Below are positions 38,514 through 55,896 of a stretch of 64,000 bases of DNA, piece by piece; position 1 is the first letter of the stretch; every line of letters starts with the position of its first letter. The notes under the pieces were generated by a model. The model saw only the letters and a program-made list of their open reading frames with translations, was not told the DNA's origin and did no database searches. The position numbers and the translations under genes were made by a program. Source of the stretch: Cruorifilaria tuberocauda. Its lineage: Eukaryota > Nematoda > Chromadorea > Rhabditida > Onchocercidae. The DNA lies in NCBI GenBank assembly GCA_013365365.1, contig JABVXU010000042.1:62001-126000 (forward strand), in the 5' to 3' direction.

Positions 38514-39151
38514 TTTGCTTCTGCAATAGATTTAAAAATAACAATTACTTCATAATTGACGTTGTTCAGCGTAACAGAGCATCAAACATTTTGAATGTAA
38601 TTGTAAGGAAGCATATGAATAAAAGCTAGTTAAAGTAATTTAAATTTGCAGACATTCCGTATAAATAACGATCTTCCAATAAAAAATTATGTTTTCCAAT
38701 TCACGACTTTTTATACTTTTTGACATATAAAAAAGAAGCAGGAAATGTATGATCCATATATTGAAGAAAAGTTTTTAAATGAGAGATTGAGATCGAAAAG
38801 ATCAGCAGAATCAAGAATATTGTTAAAAAAGATTATAAAAGGCACATTTACATTTTTGCGTATGAAAAAGAATTTACTCGATAAATAAAAGGAATTCAAG
38901 TTTGCATCTATAAACAAGGAAACAAAAACTGTTAAATGAAAGAATGAAAATTTCAAAATTTTGTAATGACAACATCGAATCTACCATTCTCAAGATAACT
39001 CAAGTTCCTAATACCAACCATCTGTTAAACAAACAAATAATATACTCTGAATTTTGAATCGACTTTAAATTACATCAGAAAACAGTTTGGAAAGTAGTCA
39101 AAGAAAAACTGATGAATCGGAAATCCACGATATATAACATTGAGAAAACTT

Positions 39152-40035
39152 TCAATCCAGGTTTATTTCAGTAGTACTGGAAATATTGGGCGAAACGAGC
39201 ATGTCATCTGCATTATTGTCACCCTCTTTCAATACTTGTCGCTGTTGCTCAATCGCTGATTTGACTATCGCTTTTTGTTCATATTGGTTTTTGCGTATTG
39301 CTTCTAGATAATCATCGTGTTCCTATAAAACTCGATTAAAATAAATTATTACTACATCCTCCATAAATTCTAATTATACTATAAAAGGACCATTCATGTT
39401 TTATCAGAAAAACGTTAGGAATATTAAGCAATTTATTTATTTGAGATAATGTGAGACAAACTGCTACATGCTGAATTGAAAAATTTCAATAACCAGTTTA
39501 GAAGCTACGAAATGTTATCACCTTCCGATAAGGAGGAACTGTGAGTTCTGACAATGCAATCGTTGTTTTCTCGATTTGTTCATTGAGTCGCCGTAAATCA
39601 TTCTTTGCTAGTATCATTTTCAATGGGACATCTGCCGCTTCTACCAACTGCAATACAGCTAAATAGAATGCTAAACATAAAAAAAAGTCAGCTAATTAAA
39701 TAATGAGATTATAAAATAAAGGCAATGCAAAATTTTGAATCTGAAAGGTTGAACTATATATATTTATGTATATTTATACCAGGAAATCACCGCCAGCAAA
39801 TTTTATGGCAATAGACAAAGATAAGAAATGATTTTCATCAAGAGTAACATGAACCAAAATTAATAATGCAAACCGAATGACTGGCTCGAATGATACCATC
39901 AAATTCTTTATGTCGTTCGTTACGCTCGAAATTATCCAGAAATTTGTTAATCTGACTTCGTATCAAAGTAGTATGATCAAATATTTGCTCACCGACCAAG
40001 TTGATATCTTCCATTAGTGTTGAGAACGAAGCCAT
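39152..40035 (-). CDS. Unrecognised 152-residue helical/coiled-coil protein
   Basis: I do not recognise this gene. Three exons (40035-39874, 39647-39522, 39322-39152) join in phase 0 to give 152 residues. The start is MASFSTLMEDINL, the middle is rich in heptad-like Leu/Ile with charged residues (NDLRRLNEQIEKTTIALSEL), and the end is a polar tail. There is no signal peptide, membrane segment or Cys. The composition suggests a small alpha-helical subunit of a cytoplasmic complex. A KNDL tetrapeptide superficially recalls KxDL/BORC subunits, but the rest does not obviously match. It lies between HPRT (809 bp upstream) and GNL2 (638 bp downstream) on the same strand, so it could share a transcript with either. 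Confidence 0.75.
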
Positions 40036-40844
40036 TAGCCATTAATGGGAGACAAGTGCTTCGTCAATTTCAGTTGCGGACAAAATACCGCAAAAATTGA
40101 TTCTCGCCTACAGTTATCATCTTTTATTACTATTATTCTTATCTTCTGATCTATGCAAAATCATCTGAAAATTGTAAAATATTTTCTAAGATTCTCTTAT
40201 TCCACTATTATATCAACCCCTCGTATTTTCGTGATCTGATTTACAAATATTTCTAGAACGTAACATTTCTTGGGAAAATATAAATAGTGCGACACAAGAA
40301 TCAAATCTGAACGATACAGCTCCGCAACTGCCCAAAATGCAGCATTCTAAGATTCAATCCATCACCATTTACTGATTCCATTCGAAAACTTTCAAAATAA
40401 AAAAAAATTATGAAAACAAAAAAGTCCATATAAACAATAATGCACGTAACATCATCAGCGAGGTTTCATAGCACCTCTTAAAACTGTTTTTTAGCAACCA
40501 TTATAAAATTTATGGAATTTTCACAGAATTCCTCCAGAACCTGTTGAAATAAAAGCGACATAAGTCTACAATATAGTATCCAGGAAATGTAAAAGATACT
40601 AAAAATGAAAAACACTATGATAAATAAATAGAATCAAACGAATGCTCGCTGACATTTACACAACAGTAACAACTTATCATTTACAATCAAATTTCTCGCA
40701 GTTTTCAGTTAGTGCCAATTGTTATGGTTATACATCTTTATTTCGATAACAGTCTGTAGGCAGTATGACAGTAAAAGTTACTAGATAATAACGAAAAAAG
40801 AACTGAAAATACTACTAATGCCCGTAAAAAAATTCATCGAATGT

Positions 40845-42545
40845 TTATTCCGTCACTCTGTATTTTTCAATTCCTGCTTCGTTCATTACACATATATGTC
40901 CTAAATCGCGGAACTTTTGGTTATAGTCCAGTCCGAAGCCCACAACGAATTTATCCGGTATGTCGAAGGCAACGAAGTCTTCTTGCACCTCAAGACACGA
41001 GAAATAAAGTATAGCGGATTCACAACAATTCAATGAGATTTTCACAAATAACAATATTTTCCATCAAATTTGTCCCTTTTCAAATATTACAAAAATATAA
41101 GCAAGGTACCTTAAATGCTCTTCTGCATCTCTTAGACAGCAAAATTGCGGTCCATTTTTCTTTCACGCTCATTTCTTCCAATGTTTTTAGAAGTTGTGAC
41201 ATTGTTACGCCGCTATCTACTATATCTTCTACGATCTGTAGTAGTATTTCAAAAAACCAATGTATGGATAAGACTTCTGGTAACAAACATAATTTTTTAT
41301 TGACAGAAGTAAATCTATGTAATTCTTAAGTTCAGCTTCCCAAATCTACCACAACAATGCAAAAAATGACCACCAATTCAATTTTAAGCAACAACGCTTC
41401 ATTTATTTAAAAGCACTCAGAACAACAAAGCGGCAAAATAAATTCTTACCACAACATTTTTATTTTCCAGTTGTTTCGTATTCAACAGACCAATTATTTC
41501 TAACGATTCAGAACGCTCTGAATTCGTATAACTCTAAATAAATACACCAGTTATACGAATGCTGAGCGTGTCTTTATAGTAAGCATTGAAAACTTTCAAT
41601 ATTTGAAGTGTACATATTTGAAGTATTAAATATGTGATAAGACTGATACCAGTTAGTATCATTTGATGTCAGTTATGCTAGTTGAATTGTTTTTAAGTAG
41701 ATTTTTATGGTGGTCGCAATTACTTATTTTTTTAATTGAACTAAAAATAAAATTTTTGGAAGGCAATACCAACCAAACAAATTGACTGCATAAACTCTAC
41801 AGGAATCATCAGCAAGTACTATATAACACCGCCAACTGGAGAACTACTTCTCAGTGAGAAATTACTCTAAAGTTTGCCTCTTTTAAAATATATGAAGATT
41901 ATAAGCTTTCACTTTTCCAAATGACAACGCTAAAAATGCTGCAACAACTGCTTTTGCAGTTAATCAGTAATAACCTTAACTCGGATGAATTCCACCTCCA
42001 GCAGATGCTTGCAGGACATACGAACATGTGTCAGCTCCTCAAGCAATTCCGTAAAAAACCGAAATGAACCTTTCAGAATACAAAGTATTACCAAATGCTG
42101 CAACAAGGAGGTTCAGTAAGCGTTACGTAAATATAAAAAAAAGTTAACTTTAGAATAAATTTGCGACATAAATCTTTTTAATTATTCTCATCTGCGATTC
42201 CTTGAATACTTCTGACATGGAGTGGCAAAGAAAGATTAAAAGAGAATAAAGCAACATTACCTTATCACCAATGGCGTGGAATATTTCTCGCGCAAGACAT
42301 TTGATTCGATCACTAACGAGACCTTTTGGTATCAGTACTGATTTCAAGTCACCATAGTAACAATTTGGAAGTATGAATGAATCTAATTTGAACTGAAAAT
42401 TTCAGCAGATCTCAAAACGAATACGAACAATAAATGCAGGCCATCAGAAATGAAGGAAGCGTAAGCTTCACATCACTTCTAGGAATCAGATTACCTCGGC
42501 GTTATCCGGAATTGAAATCCTCGACGATTTTGAACCATTTTCCAT
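40845..42545 (-). CDS. hprt-1: Hypoxanthine-guanine phosphoribosyltransferase
   Basis: Cytosolic purine-salvage enzyme that converts hypoxanthine or guanine plus PRPP to IMP or GMP. Exons on - are 42545-42495, 42392-42261, 42097-41975, 41533-41450, 41235-41110 and 40988-40845. Frame closes at 219 residues (human HPRT1 is 218). The PRPP-binding loop reads [11 protein letters not shown] at about residues 129-139; most relatives have DTG, so Thr is replaced by Ser. Other family blocks are [12 protein letters not shown] near the middle and [26 protein letters not shown] near the C-terminus. A CTGTCAG acceptor 7 nt before the ATG fits trans-splicing. The stop overlaps an AATAAA. The gene starts 439 bp after the RIOK2 stop. 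Confidence 0.95.
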
Positions 42546-42984
42546 GGCTTTTCTGACAGAAGTCTAGAAAATTAAACTGTAAACTAATAAGAAACTATTC
42601 CACAATGCCGAAGCTTAACCCAATTCTAATCTACGATAAATTATAAAATAAAATATAAATTAGTCAGGTAATTTGTACCAGTGATGTTGAAATAAGCAAT
42701 ATGTGTAACCATATTTATTACATAACAAACAGACTACTGGAGTTTTTTATAAACAATCCATAACAATAAGGAAGGTTGCGTTGCAAAGCTCACAAATCTT
42801 ATGAGATTTACATATAAAATGAGTAGCATGATGATTTTTAAATTAGGTGTAAGCTGGTGATATAAAATTTGACTTATAAGCGTGCTTGATCCTCTACGCA
42901 TGATTTCAAGCAGTCCAAAGGGTATAATACACGCATTCGAAACAATAACAAATTCATTAATTACTAATTAAAACATTTCTTTCG

Positions 42985-46291
<3,307 letters not shown>

Positions 46292-47841
46292 ATCTGAAAC
46301 AAATACGTGCAATTCCCTGTTATAACTATATTGGTAAACGTCAGAAACACTGGTCGTAGCGTCATAAAGAGCAACGTATTTGCAAAAAGTGTAATTTATA
46401 GTACAATGAGACAGTATATGTATAAAACAGCATGATTCGCTCTCTCCACACATTTTTTTCCAACGAGCAACTCAGATAATTCACATGTGACTTTGACCTC
46501 ACGTTGTGATTCAAAGAATCACATCTTGCAGCACTTCTCCTAATATTCTAAACTTCCCACCTACCCATTCCCGTCTCTGCCTAAAATGAAATCATCCATT
46601 TAAAATTATATTCACTAAAAGCTTTTATAAGCTCGATCCATATTATGATGGGATTGATAGAAACAGATTTACTTGAATAGCGTATTTGTTATGAATTCAA
46701 TGTTTAAATCCTACCAATATAGGGGCAATTCGTCTCAGTGTTAGCGATCTTTTGGTTCAACTGCCACTAGTTCAAAGAGTGATATCATTTCGTTTGAAAG
46801 CATACCATGGGAGTAAGAAGCTAGATTCTACCGAACCATTGGAAGGGTTCACCCGAAATTCAGGACAAAGATTTGCATTCCACGCCTTCGTCTTTTCCTT
46901 CCTTCCCTTCCCCCATTCTTTATTTAACGTTTAAGAAAGAACTTTCTTCAACCATGAAATACACTGAAATGTGAGGGAAACCATGATAACTTCTACCTTC
47001 CCATATAAATTACATTAAATTCAAACGTAGTGACTAGAGAAGCGCTAGGTAAATATAACTATTCATACTCTGCCTTGAAGTTCATTAGATTGTAACAGGA
47101 ATACACTGGTATAAAAGTTAGCTGAAGAACTGTGTCTGAAGTACTGTTTAAATAAATTACAAAAATACAGAAAATTTGCAAATATATAAAATTTTGAAAA
47201 AATATAGGATACATAAAAACGAATTGAAACACATGAGATTTACATCATGAGAAACAGTAGAACGGCATAAAATTTAAAAATGAATAGCTTCCGAAAACAA
47301 TTATTGACCTAGACATAATAAAGATTTTAATTTAATTTCGGTGTATTTAAGAAACCAGTTGGAGAGGGTAAAATAAGAACGGAGCAATTGCAGAAATCAC
47401 TATTTGGAACAGTGTATATATTGATGCGGAAATGAACTGGAGACAGCAGAACTTCAATTTGCTCGAGGCTGTACAATATCTATTAATAGTAACCCTCTAT
47501 TCTTTTTTTCATTCTTTTATCATTGATTCTTTCGTCTTCTTTCATTTTTTTTTATCTTTCTTTTTCCTTCAGTTGTTCAGAAAGTACCTATTTGATGATT
47601 TTAAAATCTGTTCATTCATAAATTACACCAAAAAAAGAGAGACACCAATAATCAATGTCTCCACCACTTCTCCTCTTTGTATGATTTGGAATGAATCATG
47701 GCCGACGAATGACCAAAAGATATGTGACTTTTTACTTAGCAATTATTAATAATTACATTGGAACGGCGTCGCAAAAAAGCATATAACTGATAAATCAGTG
47801 GAAAACAACGGAACATTTTTTTTTAATTGATACTAAGCGGA
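46292..47841. other. Intergenic region between MFAP1 and RIOK2
   Basis: A 1.55-kb gap on the shared minus strand, the widest within the seven-gene row. No gene, repeat or RNA is recognised. Apparent frames at 46752-46934 and 47432-47749 (+) show no family resemblance. The width suggests an independent RIOK2 promoter. Confidence 0.5.
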
Positions 47842-50800
47842 TTACACATCAGTTTTTCGCTTCTTTGCAGCCGGCCTTTCAAAATTATTTTTCATTCCGC
47901 CCGCATGTTTCACAAGGAATTTGCTATTTAGAGCTGTTGTGGCAGCCCAAGCACCTTGATGATCAGTCGTATCCTCTGCTGTCAAATGTGTCCACTTCGA
48001 ACGGCTAGCTTTTCCAAAGTTTTTGACCTCAAACAGTAGTCATTTTCTATAATTTCCTAATTAAATTATTTGTCCCCTAAAGCATTTTGTAACATACCTT
48101 ACGTAATAATTATGTAACATCTACTAAACAAACATTCATTTTTAACATTCAATGGTCTTTCACATTCTATAAAACCAGCAAAAAACTTCTTTATTCCTTG
48201 TAAATTTGTTTCGCGACTTTTATTAAGCATTACTCATCATTCTGAACATTATTTTTATCTACCATTATTGGCTTTCACTTTTTCACTTTTTACTGCATAC
48301 AAAAAAGACCGCCAGATCAATGCAATTTAATATGAAAAAATTTCTCAGGGAACAAAGTGAAAGACTCAGTCTAACTTCCAAAATGAAGTATATTTTCACC
48401 TGCATGACTTTTGGCAGTACAGATTTGTCGAACTGATCGTCAAGTGTTGCTTCGGCGAAATCTCTTTTGAATATATCATCTTCAACATCCAAGTAAAATG
48501 CTCCACGATGAAAGTACTTTTGAAGGAATTTGTACTTTCCCTTCTTTTGCTGAAATTTCATTTAAGTCAGAATGAAAATATGTTAAAAAAATGTAAAAAA
48601 ATAGATATCTTCATGGAATCAATTTTCTGAAACAGACAAAAGACACCAGTCATATTGCAATGATTTTCTTAACAGAAACAAATAAGTTGCAGCTCATATC
48701 TAATACACTTGATATTAATAAAAGAATTGTTTTAAGGCAAGAGATTTATGAGAACCAACACAAATACTATTTAAAATTCACAACCAAATGAAAGCAAAGC
48801 CATATAAGCAAAAATAACTAACCATGTTTGTAATAACTTTTGGATTCATTCTTAAATACTGCTTGCGCTCTTCTTCTGTCATGCCATGTATTCGATCTAA
48901 CTCTGCCTTTTCCCGTGCAAGACTGCAAAAGTTAACTATAAGCATCCTCCAACGAATAATAACGAGATGTATCCAACCAACTTATCTCTGCCAAATAAAT
49001 TCTTTATGAAAATTTCATTCCTTAAGAACAAAAGCATCAAATAAAATCCAAATCTGACAACGCAATTTTTTTCCACTCACAGAAGGATCACGATGTGAGC
49101 ATTATGTAAGCACCTGATATCAGGCTACTAGTGCTTTTTATAGTTAATGTCAGGATTTGTCGATATGGTAAACAGTTTCTTAAAAAATTTCAAAATGGGC
49201 AGATATGTCAAGTAATTCGATGCTTACGAATCGCGTTCTTCTTTATTTCTCTTTAATCGCTTCATTTCACGAAGTTTCCAACTTTCATATGCAATTTCTT
49301 CATTTTCATCATCAGTTACAACTGATGTAAGATCGATATTATCTTCCTTTTTTCTTTTTTCCATATCCGCTTCATGCCGCAAAACCTCTTCCAACAACTG
49401 CAACATAAGTTCTTGAAATACAAATTTTGTAAAGTTTAACAACTTTTTCTTTTACAATTAATATGTTTCAAAAGCCAAGTATTTTCATAATATGCATATA
49501 ATTATTTCGAAAGGAATGTTACATACTTTTGATTGTATTTTCGGAAAAGATTGACGCTTTAAACATACTCAGTCAATCAAAAACATACCATAAATATTTG
49601 AAAGGCCTAAAATGAAAATGAAATGCTTCAAAGTAGAGCTACCTTTGCAGATTCTTTTTTCCGCCTTTCCTTCCTTTCTTGTTCCTCAGCTTGCTGTCTT
49701 TTGGCACGTTCTTTCTCCTTCTCTTCTTCTATTTTAGTTATCCGTTTACTCCTCAATATGATGATATGAAAATTGAATATCTGATGAAAATTAAAAGTGA
49801 AACGCGAAAGAAAATAAATGAATATTACTTTTCTACGAAGACAGGTTTCATTCTGGGAACCGTCTCATCTTCGCTTTCCTCACTTTCTTCTTCACTTGAT
49901 TCTTCTTCACTGTCTTCGTCCTCTTCTGCTTCTTCCTGCTTTCCTATAAGTTCCTCTTCTTCCTTGATCAAAGCACGTGCCCTTAGTAAAGCTCGTCGTC
50001 TTTCAAATTCTTCCTGCAGCTCTTTTCTTTATTGAACAAAAATGAATATCCTCAGGAAATCTTTTACAGAAAAAAATTATAACTAAGAAATTGTTGCACG
50101 ACTATGCATGGATCAGATAAAGATCAAAACAAAAATTAAGCGATTTATATTAAACATTAGTTATCTATAAGAAAACCATGCTTGCCTCATCATCTTCGTC
50201 AGGTTCGTCTTCCTCAACAGGAGCTTCTTGCATCTCCAGTTGCATTCGTCGTAGCCTTGCTCTCGTCCTCCTTTTTTCCGCCTCTTCATCATCATCTGAA
50301 CTTGATGCTGCTTCTACTTCTTCTTTGTTTATATCCGTCGTACGTCTTCTAAACAAATAAATAGATTCTCTTCTTTAAAATATATTCAGCTCTGCTGAAG
50401 AACTACTCTCATTACAATCCGAAAAGCTTAAATAACGAAATTATAGACTAATAGTGGCTGAATTAAGCATAGTAAAAATCACTGGATATAATCATCAACA
50501 CTATAAAGCGATTTAGATCAATTTATCATGAGTGATGCACTTGCATTTAAAAACAGTAGTGACGATAGTTCTCGAAAGAGGAACAGCCAATAGTTGACTG
50601 AAGTAATTTCATTTGTCCATTAATATCATAACTAGTAATACATTTTATTTAATCTAACCATATGAAAATACTTTCTGAATTCAGTTACCACACATAAAAT
50701 TCTACTTAATCTAATTAACAACAGTCTATAATTCTTGAGATAAGCGGAATGAATCTACGAAAAGACAGTGATAATACGAAAGATCCCTTGAGAAATTAGA

Positions 50801-51229
50801 AAGCATGAGCATACGTTTCTCTTTGCCAGGCATCATTGAGAGGCTTCTCTGCTTCCTCATCACTTTGTTCCCCACCAGATGAATCAGTTTTTCCCAACGC
50901 ATATGTTGGTCTGAAATATGCATTATCTATAAACACAATTTACCAAATAATCCAATTCAGCTTCAACATTACAGTTTTAGAGAAATTACGCAAGATTTTG
51001 AGATATTAAATAATTTTCGTAGTAACTTAAAATTCCAACGATATCTAAATTTTTTAAGAGCTCGAAAAACATACACTTTTCCAGCCATATATCTAACAAC
51101 TTTTACTTTCTGCATTGTTATTTCACCCTTTTCATTTCTTACAGCAATAGCACCAGCAGTAGGCAGAGCCTTCGGCCCTGTACTACGACTTTCCAAATCC
51201 CGCTCAAATTTCGGAGTGAATTCTCCCAT
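47842..51229 (-). CDS. mfap-1: Microfibrillar-associated protein 1 homologue (MFAP1), spliceosomal
   Basis: Nuclear spliceosome-associated protein; its fly and worm relatives act in pre-mRNA splicing with Prp38. Exons on - are 51229-51075, 50910-50815, 50348-50177, 50013-49829, 49751-49643, 49397-49228, 48922-48823, 48549-48400 and 48027-47842. The model gives 440 residues (human 439). The N-terminal block ([20 protein letters not shown]) and the C-terminal block ([16 protein letters not shown]…[20 protein letters not shown]) are diagnostic. The middle is very acidic with Arg/Lys helices ([15 protein letters not shown]), then RMKPVFVEK. The end is basic ([10 protein letters not shown]). The end of exon 3 is ambiguous: GAG|GCAAGC or ATG|GTTTTC both keep frame. 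The ATG is 2 nt after a TTTTAG acceptor. Confidence 0.94.
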
Positions 51230-51947
51230 AACTAAAATGAATATTACATTAAAATCTGCAAAATTCAAACACTGATAAAATTTCTTTGAAAACGCGAAAT
51301 TTAGTATACCGGTTGAAAACCATTATATAAAGAAACTGCTATTTTAAATTTTATTTTAAATCACAAGCTTCAAGGAAACATAATTACAAATTAATAAGCT
51401 AACAGTGAAAGATAGACAAAATGATGAGATAAATAAAAAAACCAAAATAAGAAGCGAATGTAAATGGAAAAAGCAAGAATTTTCTAAAACCTTTTCCAAA
51501 TGAATGTAAGATTTTTAAACAGAACTGCAAATAGAATGGGATATAATTTTTAGGACTTTCATTTCTTTTAAAACTTAGCGAAATTGAAGTTATATCGGAA
51601 AACCAACTGCAAGAGTGTGTAATTGTATCTTAAAAAGAATAAAAATTAAGAAAATATACTGCATAAGTAATAAAGAAGGTAAAAAAACTTCATCCGAAGA
51701 AGCTTATCATATTTAAATATCAAAAAAAAATCCACTGTTGAGGGAATTAGAAGTTACTAGAATAAATGACAATACTCACGAACCTTCAAAGTTCATCAGA
51801 TTATCAGAAAATCTCAAGGAATAACAAATCTTAAATCCATCAAACAATTAACTGTCAATTAGATCGACTAGACCAATTAGATCAATTTATATTCTTTAAC
51901 GTTTAACCCTCAAAATTAAAATAAAGCTTGGGGGAAAAACATAAGAA

Positions 51948-54900
51948 TTATAGATTTTCCATACGACAGAGTGATTCAATATGACTCAATACAATGTCGT
52001 TATTATCAGTTTTAACTACAGCTTCTGTATTGTCCACAGACACCAAGGTACCGCTGATACCAATATCGTCACCGTATATTATTTTTGCCTAAACAGATCA
52101 GCGTAACGAGTCAGCAACATACCGATAAACATTATAATTGATGTTATAGAGATCAACTAACTATTTATATTTATCGTTCAATAAATATGATATGCTCATT
52201 TGACACGTAAATTTTTAAATTCTCGGAAAAAAATATAAAAATACTACATATTTTTGTGCATCCAAACATTTACTGCACTAGTGCAAAAATTACAGTACTT
52301 AAAAAGACGCGCAAGCGACAAGCACTACTGGTTCAATGTGATAAGGAATACCTTAACCTTTTGCTGGTATTAGGAGAATAATTATAATTTCTAAGCTATT
52401 AGTTGAAGAAAAATAACGCACCCTATCACCCTGCTGAGGTTTGACGGGAAGAATCTGGTCAAAATATGCTGTTACCTCGCGATCTAACTCGAATGAATAA
52501 ATACCGCAGCGACCCTCCTGAAACGTCATAATCTATCAATTTATGTAATGATGGTAGGAAAAGAAAAAACGAAGAACACGACCAGATATTTACCAGAGTA
52601 TCAACACTCTTAATAGTTCCTTCTTGCCCTTTGAGTTCATCGTCATCGTAATTGTCACGGAACCGCACCATCATGTCAACTGATACCCACTCGCCTGAGT
52701 TCAATACATGTTGTGCTGCAAATATCGTGAAAGTGGAAATTTTCTTAAATAAATAAATATTTTGTTTTGCATTTTCAATAAACAAAAATGAATACTTACG
52801 TATAGCACCAAAACCGGTTCCAGTATCGTCTGCATTTGAACCTAAAATGATAAGGAATAATTGAAAAGTTGTTAGTGGCTTTTGGCATATTATCTAAATA
52901 TTCAAAACTTTTGGGCTAGAAGGAATATGAACTTACGGCCATCCGAGAAAGGACTTGGAGCAGCATAATCTGCATACATTCCGCCAGGTGTCATTGGTGC
53001 ATACGACTGACCTGTAATTAGTTGGGGTATGTAAGTTATTTAAATTATTGCTTGAAATTCAGAAATCTTTATGACGAAACTTTGAGTAAGTAAAGCTTAC
53101 CAAGAGCAGAGTCTGGATTGTAGCCAGGAGTGTGAGGATTCATCGTGCCCGGAGTAGGTACATTGAAGGGTGATGAAGGTTCGTCATAATGGATTTCATC
53201 CGTGATTGGATGTGCTGGTGTTGTTGATGGATCCCAAGCCGAAGAATGAACTGGAGTGCGTCCACCATCATATGATGGTGTCAAAGCACCGTAATGGGGT
53301 GTACGTCCTAAATGGAAGATAGTTTATATATACTCAGTTCATTAGCCACTATTCACTGTTTAGTGGAGACTCCCAAAGCGCAAGAAAGGCATTCAATATG
53401 GAAATAGCCCTCTAATAATGTAATCTTCTTTATTAAAGAACAAGAGTTCTTACCTCCTTCATGCATGGGTGTCTGTGAACCATACATCGGCGTTTGGGCC
53501 CCGTACATGGGAGTTTTACCACCACCACTATACATTGGTGTTCGACTGTCACCAGATGGTGTTCTACCAAGCAATCCACCAATCAATGTGCCACCGGGAG
53601 TACCGTCACCAACAATCATTATTCGTGATCGATCAACACTGATCGTCTAATAATATTTACAAGAAGTTATTAACGATTTTGAGCTATATTAAACATTTAA
53701 TCACTGATTTTTTTTTACTCCTCATATTACTTATTTCCATGATCATAATTATGATCCTCACGAATACTAAGTCTATCAACAGTATACTATTTTGAATCAA
53801 GTAAAAACTATATGACAAAATAAATAACTTTGCAATTAGAATGAAGTTCGACGCGGGCAGTTTGTTCAGTAGCATCTTTGACAATACCAAAATATCCTTT
53901 CAAAGGTCCCTGTGTGATCCTTACACTTTTTCCAATTATTTGATTATCTCGTCGCACTCGATTTTGTGAATCGAAACCACCGGTACTTGGCACACCCACA
54001 GAGCTGCCTTCTAAAACTTCTCGAATAGCCTTTGTAGTCTTTGTCATAAAACAAAAATAAAAGGATGCATGTGATCACAGTGTAAAATAGCCAAAAAATA
54101 TCGAAAAGCTTTAAAAAAATGTAGAACGAAAGAAACTGAAAATCATTTGTATAAGTGACTGCTCGTGCAGTGAGATTTCTATCGTGAAAACTTGCCGTGC
54201 TGAGAAGGAGTCGCGCCACCTCTAACACTTCTACCACTTGACATATTACCAGGTCGAGGTGTCTGTCCTCCCAGCTCAACATGTCGAGGACTCGAGAACG
54301 GATCAGGCGTTGCCAATCCTTTCACTATGAAATCGCCAACTATAAATTAAAATTGAAGCGTAAATTAGAAATCCATTTTCAATAATTCAGACAACTAATG
54401 AAAGGAGGTATTGAACTCATATATGAAAGATGAGCTTCAGGCTGAACAAGCAAATACTTCGCTGCGCAAAAGAAAATAATTCCCATATTCAAGTTTAAAT
54501 GACCACAGATGTCGGCATGAGATCAACTTGCAATTTGCAATACAAAGTTGGGTAATAAATCGTTTACGATTATTTATAATGGTCGTAAAAAATATCGGAA
54601 ATCTATTTCCTCTATTTTATATTCTGGCTTACTTTTTGTATTTGCCTTTGAACCAATTAATAGCAAGTGTCTTGGTTTGCAAACAAACAAGCCACCATTT
54701 TCCATATGCTTTCTGGACATTACAAACGCATACGAACGATATATATGTTTGATTTCACCCTGTTTTTCATCCTCTGCGTCACCACGGCTCTGGAAAAAAA
54801 TATAGAAATTAACTAATAATTTTTTAACATCTTTTAATCTGCAACTTTTATATATATTAACGAAGTCTCCATTTTAATCCGTTTATTACCTTTCTTATCT

Positions 54901-55861
54901 ATTTATTTATTATATTATAAATATAAATATGTATTTAACCTTACTTAAATTTTAATGCAGTTTAACATAGTAACAAAAAGTAATTAGAGACTTGAAACAA
55001 CGATTTTATTTTCAATCATTACAAAAGAAAACAAGTAGAACAATAGTATATTAACCAAATACTATTCGTTAAATTTATGCTTATAAATTAGATATCAACA
55101 TAAATCATAGCAAAAATAATTTTATAAGAAGCAGAAAATATTATACTAATTGAAACGCTTCAGATAAAACTGACCGCAAAAGGCCCGTCCACAACTTTAA
55201 CTGTGTCTTTAACTTGAATACTGTTTTGCTGACTATCAAGTGCCTGTGCAAAGCGTGTATCTTTTTTGCCGTGGATTGATTGCGGCTTCACCCGTACGAC
55301 CTATAATTTAAACAGAAGTATAAAAAGAATAAAAATACAGGTCATATGAAAAAAAAAGGAAATTTGGTAAGAGACGAATTACCTTTCCATGCATATTCAA
55401 AACTTCCAAATATTCTCTCTCTAAACGAACGATGACACCAGCTGTTTGTTGATCCAGCATTACGAGGTCCTGATATTGGAATTGTCCCAATGAGTCTACA
55501 CCTGTTGTTACATCAGCACAAAGTTGAACATCTCGTGGCAATACTTTCAACTGGAAATTTACAAGTGTAATTAAAAAATGACTACGTAAGAAATGAGGAA
55601 TTAAGACTGCTTAAACATCAGCTATGGTTTTTTTGGGAAAGACCGAATCACAAACTAATGTCTGGATAATTCCTCAAAATGTTTAGATTATGAGTCGTCC
55701 CTAAAAATGTATCGCAATTGAAATGAGCCAAATGGAGTAATTAACATGCCCAATAAAATATGGTGGATGTACTGAATCATAAAATGATAAAATTAATACA
55801 TAATTTAAGATATTTCTGGATAGAAAACAAACTTAAATTTTTTCAAAAAAATGAAGATTCC

Positions 55862-55896
<35 letters not shown>

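Noticed and set aside
39522..39647. KxDL/BORC subunit assignment for the 152-residue protein
   Set aside because: Only a KNDL tetrapeptide fits; the surrounding helices do not match what I know of KXD1, so no name is given.
46700..46920. Possible tRNA or small RNA in the RIOK2-MFAP1 gap
   Set aside because: The moderately GC-rich stretch has GGTTC-like pieces but no cloverleaf pairing or A/B box pair that I could assemble.
50178..50360. Ser-rich frame on + (and similar at 49679-50035 and 58499-58729)
   Set aside because: Antisense shadows of Glu/Asp-rich coding exons of MFAP1 and SPT5; GAA/GAT codons read as TTC/ATC/TCA on the other strand.
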